From: an uncultured Prevotellaceae bacterium
GTDB lineage: Bacteria > Bacteroidota > Bacteroidia > Bacteroidales > Muribaculaceae
Length of the DNA: 6,893 nucleotides
Assembly (NCBI GenBank): GCA_900556245.1
Contig: USOC01000059.1
Coordinates: forward strand, 1 to 6,893
Reading direction: 5' to 3'
The translations under genes were made by a program, and so were the position numbers. A model generated the notes under the pieces. That model made no database searches. It had not been told where the DNA came from and was given only the letters and a program-made list of their open reading frames with translations. Positions 1 to 4,899 of the stretch are shown piece by piece; positions within the stretch are counted from its first letter, which is position 1; every line of letters starts with the position of its first letter.

Positions 1-1056
1 TGGCTTATCGACGAACTTAGCGTCTCAGCGGAGAATGAGGCTGCTCAATCTATAGCAAGTATCGGGATTGAAAAGAAGGAAGATAACAATGCCAACCGTT
101 TTGACAAAGAAGACGCGATACTATCGTTTGCGAAGTTCCTTCTGATAGTATTGGCAATTCACAATAATGATGATTCCATAGCCCGTCAGAACACATCAAA
201 ACTCCTCCAAACATTTAGGGATTATCCTCCCAAAGATTTGGAGGGATTCTATCATCAGCTTCTGCAGTACCGACTTATTCTGGATATGTATGTTGTCAGA
301 ATTGAGAACACTGCCGGTGGTGGTATTCACACTCTGATTGCCCGAGACGAAGAAGATGAAGATCTGCAAAAAGCAAATGATAGAGTTAGACAATATCAGG
401 CGATGCTTGATGTTTCAACAGAACTTCATATTTGGTTGCTACCATTACTGAAATCACTCGCCGAGAAAAGCCTCACACAATCTGAGATTCTTCGTAAGCT
501 CATCGAAACGGATAAACAAAATTCTCATCAGATGTGCCCAGGTCTGGATGAACTGATATTCAGCAATCGCAACCGTTACCGTTATTGGTTCTGGCGTCTT
601 GATTACGCTATTTGGGAGAAACAGCTACTTGCCAATAACGAGGATGATGTTTTCTCCGAATTTGGATTTGGAGAAAACACTGTTGACAAGCAGGCAATTC
701 TTGAATATGAATTCAGAGAAAACCGCTCTATCGAGCATTTGCACCCCCAAGACGAATCAAAGCAACCTGAGAAATGGGAATTTGATGAAATTAATCGTTT
801 TGGTAATCTGGCCATGATTTCATCAAGTTTTAATTCAGAACAAAGAAACTGGCTTGTTGATTCTAAACTTGAAAACATAAAACCACAGGTTGATAATAGA
901 AGTCTGCAGAGTCTTAAACTGTACTTCATGTATCTCCAGGCCAAGAAAGATGGCGGTTGGAAACAAGGAGAGAATGGCTCTATGCAGACACATGAAAGAA
1001 AAATATATAAGTTGCTTGAAGAAAGTATGCAACAATACGAAGATGGACAACAATAA
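1..1056 (+). CDS. DUF262/DUF1524 (GmrSD-like) protein, C-terminal part
   Basis: The reading frame is open from the first base to TAA at 1054-1056, so the gene begins outside the window; 351 residues are visible and the TTG at 151 is an internal Leu, not a start. Seen: a mostly helical region, RYWFWRLDYA at about residues 194-203, EHLHPQ at 245-250 (nt 733-750), then NRFGNLAMIS at about 265-274 and a Lys-rich tail. Known: DUF1524 is an HNH-like nuclease domain recognised by a His-x-x-Pro-type motif followed by an N-x-x-GNL strand, and it usually follows an N-terminal DUF262 NTP-binding domain, as in the modified-DNA restriction enzyme GmrSD. The DUF262 half would lie upstream and is not visible. 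The gene overlaps the hsdR-like start by 14 nt, suggesting co-translation in a restriction or phage-defence operon. Family assignment is good; the exact substrate (modified or foreign DNA) is inference. Confidence 0.75.
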   Translation, partial: WLIDELSVSAENEAAQSIASIGIEKKEDNNANRFDKEDAILSFAKFLLIVLAIHNNDDSIARQNTSKLLQTFRDYPPKDLEGFYHQLLQYRLILDMYVVRIENTAGGGIHTLIARDEEDEDLQKANDRVRQYQAMLDVSTELHIWLLPLLKSLAEKSLTQSEILRKLIETDKQNSHQMCPGLDELIFSNRNRYRYWFWRLDYAIWEKQLLANNEDDVFSEFGFGENTVDKQAILEYEFRENRSIEHLHPQDESKQPEKWEFDEINRFGNLAMISSSFNSEQRNWLVDSKLENIKPQVDNRSLQSLKLYFMYLQAKKDGGWKQGENGSMQTHERKIYKLLEESMQQYEDGQQ

Positions 1057-1144
1057 CCTGAAAGAAAAGAACTTCGAGGAAGACATTGAGCGATGGCTCC
1101 TTGATGAGGGCGGCTATGAACGTGGCTTTCAGATTACACGCTGA
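1043..1144 (+). pseudogene. hsdR: hsdR 5' remnant (type I restriction R subunit)
   Basis: A 33-codon frame starts at ATG 1043, inside the end of the preceding gene. Its first 28 residues, with LKEKNFEEDIE and WLLDEGGYERG, match the extreme N-terminus typical of type I restriction enzyme R subunits, where an acidic helix is followed by LL-x-x-GGY. Known: a full HsdR is roughly 800-1100 residues, with a PD-(D/E)xK nuclease and SF2 helicase domains; none of that is here. After Gly28 (nt 1126) the similarity ends and the frame stops at TGA 1142-1144, exactly where a GC-rich DUF4134 fragment on the other strand begins. I infer that the gene is truncated by a rearrangement, and the remnant cannot make a restriction enzyme. 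The 14-nt overlap with the DUF1524 gene is the normal-looking part of the structure. The assignment rests on a short match recalled from the family, so it is moderate. Confidence 0.55.
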
Positions 1145-1367
1145 TGGCGACGACACCGGCGATGGCGTAGCAGAGCTTGACAACGATGGGCACATACTTG
1201 GCAATCTCCTCCGACACTGTGGTCAGGGCGGTCGTACCGGCCTCGTAGTTGCCTGCGGCGTTCTGGGCCATCATTGCAACCGTGCCTACAAGCATCATCA
1301 TGCAGAACATCTGCATGCGCTCGCTTCCGAAGAAGCCTTTCAGTCTGCTAGCTATTTTTTTAATCAT
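1134..1367 (-). pseudogene. DUF4134 (TraE-type) gene, 5' part, truncated
   Basis: The minus-strand frame starts at ATG 1365-1367 and runs 77 codons to a TAA at 1134-1136 that probably belongs to the neighbouring DNA. It has a basic N-terminus (MIKKIASRLKGFF), a hydrophobic segment at about residues 20-34 resembling a signal or membrane anchor, then NYEAGTTALTTVSEEIAKYV and the hydrophobic stretch LCYAIAGVVAI. Known: DUF4134 proteins, called TraE in CTnDOT-type elements, are small two-helix inner-membrane proteins of the Bacteroidales conjugation apparatus, with a conserved YAI-G-VV first helix, a short basic/acidic loop and a GACxFL second helix. Here the protein ends in the first helix, so the loop and second helix are missing. 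By hand count the DNA at 1141-1320 is about 59% G+C, against about 43% in two sampled lines of the DUF1524 gene, pointing to foreign origin. No clear ribosome binding site is visible. Non-functional as it stands. Confidence 0.6.
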
Positions 1368-1424
1368 AGAACTGGTGAATTTGAATTGGTTGTTTTGAAA
1401 ATGTTGATATTGTTGGTTAAATTA

Positions 1425-1556
1425 TTAGATCCTATATCCGAAGAAAGCCGGGAACACCGTGGAAGCACCAATCAGAAACAGACAGGCTCCGATGACCATC
1501 ATACTCTCTTTCTTCACGCCGTCCTCACCCGTGTTCATCTTAATGATAGACAGGAT
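1425..1556 (-). pseudogene. DUF4134 (TraE-type) gene, 3' part
   Basis: Too short for ordinary gene calling. Minus-strand translation from about 1556 to TAA at 1425-1427 gives 43 residues: ILSIIKMNTGEDGVKKES, then MMVIGACLFLIGAS and TVFPAFFGYRI. This is the second half of a DUF4134 protein: the hydrophilic loop (KMNTGEDGVKK), the GAC-FLI transmembrane helix and the aromatic C-terminus. The frame stays open upstream to a TGA at 1605-1607, but residues before ILS do not look like the family, so the break lies near 1556-1575. It is 57 nt upstream, in transcription order, of the ATG of the 5' part at 1367. The missing first half corresponds almost exactly to what the 1134-1367 fragment supplies. 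Either two tandem tra paralogues are both broken, or one gene is split and permuted. No start codon is available, so it is not expressed as a protein of this type. Confidence 0.6.
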
Positions 1557-1863
1557 GAAATAATTCAGAAGTTCTTGAAGAATTGCGAAGTATACCGCAT
1601 TGAATCAAGAGCCAGCAGAAATGTCAACTCTTTTTAAGGAACTATCGACTGCACAGGGATTGTGCTTGTCACACATCCGCCTCATATTACTTTTACTTAA
1701 TGGGTATTTGGCTATTTTTATCCGAGTATTCCCATCAGACGTGGATAGCCTTGCCAGAGTCTGGATTTGGCTATGAAATCCGAAAATGCCTAAGCGCAAC
1801 CTGATTTGTATGATTCTTATTTCTGCTCGGAACAAACGAATGAAAATCAGTCTCCCGCCAAAC
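1557..1863. other. Gene-poor accessory stretch, no recognised gene
   Basis: About 300 bases lie between the DUF4134 fragment and the terminator of the M16 gene. On the minus strand one frame is open from 1928 to TGA at 1605-1607. Its central part (for example TRIKIAKYPLSKS and MRRMCDKHNPCAVDSSLKR) has a protein-like composition, but I do not recognise it, it has no visible ribosome binding site, and its 5' part would run through the terminator hairpin. On the plus strand a short frame at 1559-1603 ends NNSEVLEELRSIPH and could be the last codons of a lost gene. I found no tRNA, long terminal repeat or transposase motif. Most likely this is degraded mobile-element or flanking DNA. Confidence 0.4.
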
Positions 1864-1905
1864 AAAACGACACGGTCACCATTGTTTAGGCAACCGTGTC
1901 GTTTT
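1864..1905 (-). terminator. Rho-independent terminator after the M16 gene
   Basis: There is a perfect 13-bp inverted repeat: AAAACGACACGGT at 1864-1876 and ACCGTGTCGTTTT at 1893-1905, with a 16-nt loop. Read on the minus strand the stem is followed by TTTT then GTTTGG, and it begins 34 nt past the TAA that ends the M16 reading frame at 1940. The A/T-flanked symmetry would also let it stop plus-strand transcripts coming from the accessory side, so it may act in both directions. The loop is somewhat large for a classical terminator. Confidence 0.75.
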
Positions 1906-1939
1906 ACTTCAAAGGCTGAAACCGCCATTATGGAAAAGC

Positions 1940-2197
1940 CTATTCCGGCATCATCAGCAATTTGAATCTGTTGGCATTGACAATTTGAGAGATGAATTCT
2001 TCCATCCCCTTAACAGTCAAAGTCTCAACGGCCTTTTCATAATCGGTATGTGTGTCTATTCCATCTTCCACATAATCCTCCAAGCGTCCAAGCCAGTATT
2101 TGTTTTCCTCTACATTCACTTTATAATTTTTCAACAAATATTCCTTGATTTTCGCCAATTCAGATTCCTTCACATCTTTGGCAAGTTTATCGAGGCA
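1940..2197 (-). pseudogene. M16 peptidase C-terminal remainder after in-frame stop
   Basis: This is the continuation, in the same frame as the 835-residue M16 product, beyond the TAA at 2198-2200. It encodes 85 residues, beginning CLDKLAKDVKESELAK, through YLLKNYKVNVEENKYWLGRL, and ending in a strand-like NRFKLLMMPE before TAA at 1940-1942. These are the terminal helix and strand elements of the last M16 module. The family sequence clearly continues without a frame change, so one nonsense codon separates the parts. A GTG at 2171-2173 could in principle restart translation, but no Shine-Dalgarno-like sequence precedes it, so separate translation is unlikely. Confidence 0.8.
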
Positions 2198-4705
2198 TTA
2201 AATAGTGACTTCCGTGCTCCGCTCAGCCTTTGCAGGATTCAGGCCAAAAGCGGTCTGTATGACACCACTGTCCTTATATCCTCTATCTACACCTCCGACA
2301 GCGTAAGGGCTATAGGCCGCACCTTCATCTTCTCGCACACTATTGAGCAGCTCCGTTGCCATCAATTGACCGGCAACATTGATTTTGATTTTATTCTCAA
2401 GAGTATAGGGCAAATCCAAACTCCACACCATGGCAAGCATAGCCAATTTGCTTTCGTTCGGAAGTACGAAAGTTTCGTCAACCTTTCCTTTTGCAAAATC
2501 CAAACCGTCATTTTTCGCCACTTCTTTGACACCCTTTGCTGGCAAGGATGCGATATACTGGCAAACGTAGTTCTTCATTGTATCCATGTCAAAGTTACCG
2601 ACAATGTAGAATGTAAAGTCGGAAGCATCAGCAAAACGCTCTTTGTAGATTTGGAGCGAACGTGCATAGTCAACCTTGTTGAACACCTCCTTGCTTTCAG
2701 TCACAGCCTTCGGATGGTGAGCATGCAGCTTGCGTGTCAATGAGTCCTGAAATACGAACTGCGGATCATGTGCCACATTTTCCAACTGTGAAAGAATCAG
2801 CTTTTTCACATTTTCAAAAGCCGCCTGGTCTTCTCTCGGCTGCGTAAACTGGAGATAGAGCAACTGCATCATCGTTTCCAAATCGCTGACACTCGACGAG
2901 CCGCTTACCGACTCGCCATATCTTTCTATTTCTGCCGAAAGCGACACCTGCTTGCCGGAAAGAAGCTTCTGCATGTCTGTATATGTGAATTTGCCCAATC
3001 CGGTTGTATTCAACACGTCCGAGCCAAAGTTAGCGTTAGGGAAATCAGCAGCATCATACAGTGAAGCACCCCCTTTGCTGGTAGCTTCCAGCAAAATCTC
3101 GTTTTCCTTAAATGCAGTTTTCTTCAAAATGACCTTTGCGCCATTCGAAAGCATCAGTTCAGTATAGCCTAGCTGCTTGTTTTCAGTGGTTTTTGTAATT
3201 TTACCGGGGACTGGCAGTTCGCTCATCAAAGGTTCTGTCACAGCAGCATCTACATAAGGCTCGACATTTTCAGCCTCCACTTCTGCAATGACCTTCTTCA
3301 GTTCATCAACACTCGGCATCACTACACCTTCCTTATCAGGACACAGCGACATGACAACAAGATTCTTGTCAGTCACAATTTGTGCCACATACTGATTCAA
3401 CAACTCAACGCCAATCATCGGAAGCACATCCTTCATCGTCTCATATTCATAGTCCACAGCAGTGACCGGAGCCGACTCAAGGAAATTCTGAATATACAAT
3501 TGCGTAAAGTAATTATTTTTAGAGGTGGAAAAATTCTTATACAAACGCTCCAAATTGCTCAGATATTCCGCACGCGCACGATCGTATTCAGCCGCCGTAA
3601 AACCATACAGCCGTATACGCTTCAATTCTCTTAGAACAGCATGCAGAGCCACATCCGAGCCTTTTTCATTGACAATTGCCTGACAAGTCAAAGCCCCCTT
3701 CGTATTGGCATAAAGAAACGATCCCAAAGCGCCTCCGCAATTAGCAAACGGAGCATCGTTGGAAAGAGTCAATTCTGTGAAGCGCTGGTTAAGCATTGAA
3801 GAAAAGACCGCATTAAAGAATTCCACTTGCAAACCAAGCACCGTATTTCTGTATTCGCGAGGCAAAAAATCATATTTCTGAGCGACCAAAAGCAAGTTTG
3901 CCGGCATCTCGGCATCCTTGTCAGAAATTACAATCGGCTCTACATTATCGGCTACAAACTCATAGCCGAACGCTGCAGGGTTTTCCGGCATTTCAATCGG
4001 AGAGAATATTTTTTTGATTTGCTTCTCTACAATGTCGACATCAATGTCTCCGACCACCACAATTGCCTGTAAATCGGGACGATACCATTTTTCATAATAG
4101 TCGCGAAGCACTTGAGGCTTAAAATTATCAATGATTTCCATCTTGCCAATCACATTATGTGTGGCATACTTTGTTCCCGGGTAGAGCACCGAGGCATACC
4201 TATCAAGAATACGGACCCGACGCTCTTTTTGTTTTTCTTCTTGAGCCAGAGTCAAGTCGTTAGCCCAATCATGCAATATAAGCAGACATGAATCAACAAC
4301 CTCTTTATTTGCTGTCGGGACATTCATAATATCGTAGACTGTCTGGTCTGTACCGGTATGTGCATTGATGTTCAAACCGAACTTTACACCCTTCGTTTCA
4401 AGCCATGTGAGCAACTGCTTGTCAGGGAAGTGCTTCGTCCCGTTGAAACACATATGTTCCAAGAAATGAGCCAATCCATTCTGGTCCTCATTTTCCTGCA
4501 CGGCGCCAACCTTTTGAGCAATATGGAAATCGGCCTGCCCTTTCGGATACTCATTATGACGGATATAATACGTCATCCCATTTGAAAGCACACCTCGCCG
4601 CACCAATGTGTCAACTAGCTCCGGCAACTGCTGCTGAGCCATCGCAAAGGTTGCAGAAGCCAGGAGAGAAATTGCCACAAACAATTTTTTGAAAGATAAT
4701 TTCAT
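2198..4705 (-). CDS. M16 family zinc peptidase, truncated by in-frame TAA
   Basis: Pitrilysin-type (M16) periplasmic peptidase. The start ATG at 4703-4705 gives a typical signal peptide: MKLSFKK, a hydrophobic core, and cleavage probably after AMA at residue 23. HFLEH at residues 80-84 (nt 4454-4468) is the inverted HxxEH zinc/catalytic motif; WYRPDLQAIVVVGDID at about 207-222 is characteristic of the first module; a second inactive-type module follows from about residue 500. Arg791 and Tyr798 (REDEGAAYSPY) match the conserved substrate-binding R/Y pair. Known: such proteins in Bacteroidales are about 920-960 residues and degrade peptides. Odd points: TAA at codon 836 removes the last ~85 residues, and the third zinc-ligand Glu, normally seven residues after the Glu of an ER motif (here E161), is Asp168 in a segment that seems shortened. 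It may be a recent pseudogene or a non-catalytic protein. It is a single-gene unit with its own promoter and terminator. Confidence 0.9.
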   Translation of the reverse strand: MKLSFKKLFVAISLLASATFAMAQQQLPELVDTLVRRGVLSNGMTYYIRHNEYPKGQADFHIAQKVGAVQENEDQNGLAHFLEHMCFNGTKHFPDKQLLTWLETKGVKFGLNINAHTGTDQTVYDIMNVPTANKEVVDSCLLILHDWANDLTLAQEEKQKERRVRILDRYASVLYPGTKYATHNVIGKMEIIDNFKPQVLRDYYEKWYRPDLQAIVVVGDIDVDIVEKQIKKIFSPIEMPENPAAFGYEFVADNVEPIVISDKDAEMPANLLLVAQKYDFLPREYRNTVLGLQVEFFNAVFSSMLNQRFTELTLSNDAPFANCGGALGSFLYANTKGALTCQAIVNEKGSDVALHAVLRELKRIRLYGFTAAEYDRARAEYLSNLERLYKNFSTSKNNYFTQLYIQNFLESAPVTAVDYEYETMKDVLPMIGVELLNQYVAQIVTDKNLVVMSLCPDKEGVVMPSVDELKKVIAEVEAENVEPYVDAAVTEPLMSELPVPGKITKTTENKQLGYTELMLSNGAKVILKKTAFKENEILLEATSKGGASLYDAADFPNANFGSDVLNTTGLGKFTYTDMQKLLSGKQVSLSAEIERYGESVSGSSSVSDLETMMQLLYLQFTQPREDQAAFENVKKLILSQLENVAHDPQFVFQDSLTRKLHAHHPKAVTESKEVFNKVDYARSLQIYKERFADASDFTFYIVGNFDMDTMKNYVCQYIASLPAKGVKEVAKNDGLDFAKGKVDETFVLPNESKLAMLAMVWSLDLPYTLENKIKINVAGQLMATELLNSVREDEGAAYSPYAVGGVDRGYKDSGVIQTAFGLNPAKAERSTEVTI

Positions 4706-4736
4706 ATTCTTCTAATTATATGTTATGTATATAAGG

Positions 4737-4767
4737 CAAAATTACAAAATTTTCAATCAGAATCAAC
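4737..4767 (-). promoter_or_regulatory. Bacteroidetes-type promoter for the M16 gene
   Basis: On the minus strand TAATTTTG (plus positions 4737-4744) fits the Bacteroidetes -7 consensus TAnnTTTG exactly. GTTG (4764-4767) sits 19 nt upstream in the place of the -33 TTTG element. The predicted transcript would start around 4730, leaving a leader of about 25 nt before the ATG at 4705. The leader contains AGAAGAAT just before the start, a weak A-rich ribosome binding region usual in this phylum. Confidence 0.65.
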
Positions 4768-4801
4768 GCAATCATCATATTTTTCTCACAAAGGCACATC
4801 T

Positions 4802-4827
4802 TGAATGAGCGAATTTCCGTTCATTCA
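4802..4827. repeat. Short inverted repeat upstream of the M16 promoter
   Basis: TGAATGA at 4802-4808 pairs with TCATTCA at 4821-4827 around a 12-nt centre. It lies 35 nt upstream of the -33 element, between that promoter and the transketolase terminator. It could be an operator or a secondary stem in the transketolase 3' end. The arms are short and AT-rich, so chance occurrence is quite possible. Confidence 0.25.
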
Positions 4828-4841
4828 CAAATCACCACAAA

Positions 4842-4881
4842 ATTAGTGAGCAATCCACCTACCGGCAAATTGCTCACTAAT
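4842..4881 (-). terminator. Rho-independent terminator after transketolase
   Basis: A perfect 13-bp inverted repeat, ATTAGTGAGCAAT (4842-4854) and ATTGCTCACTAAT (4869-4881), has a 14-nt loop. It starts 18 nt past the transketolase stop codon in the direction of minus-strand transcription. On that strand the stem runs into TTTTGTGG, giving a short U-tract. It separates the transketolase transcript from the M16 gene, which has its own promoter further on. Confidence 0.7.
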
Positions 4882-4899
4882 AATATATTTATATGACAC

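Noticed and set aside
1585..1595. GCGAAGTATAC (GTATACTTCGC on the minus strand) as a CTnDOT-like attachment core
   Set aside because: It only loosely resembles the GTAnnTTTGC consensus and has an extra base; no integrase or matching second site is present.
1086..1637. Long plus-strand open frame across the island
   Set aside because: It runs antisense to the two DUF4134 fragments and its composition (many His, Leu, Gly) is typical of a shadow frame in GC-rich DNA.
1786..1965. Plus-strand 59-codon frame starting MPKRNL
   Set aside because: It passes through the terminator hairpin and into the antisense of the M16 C-terminus, with no recognisable motif.
1940..2200. A frameshift near the end of the M16 gene
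   Set aside because: The upstream and downstream parts are in the same reading frame, so the break is a nonsense codon, not an indel.
2198..2200. Stop-codon recoding (selenocysteine-like readthrough) in the M16 gene
   Set aside because: The codon is TAA, not TGA, no recoding hairpin is evident, and M16 enzymes need no such residue there.
1985..2743. 252-codon plus-strand open frame
   Set aside because: It lies wholly antisense to the well-supported M16 peptidase.
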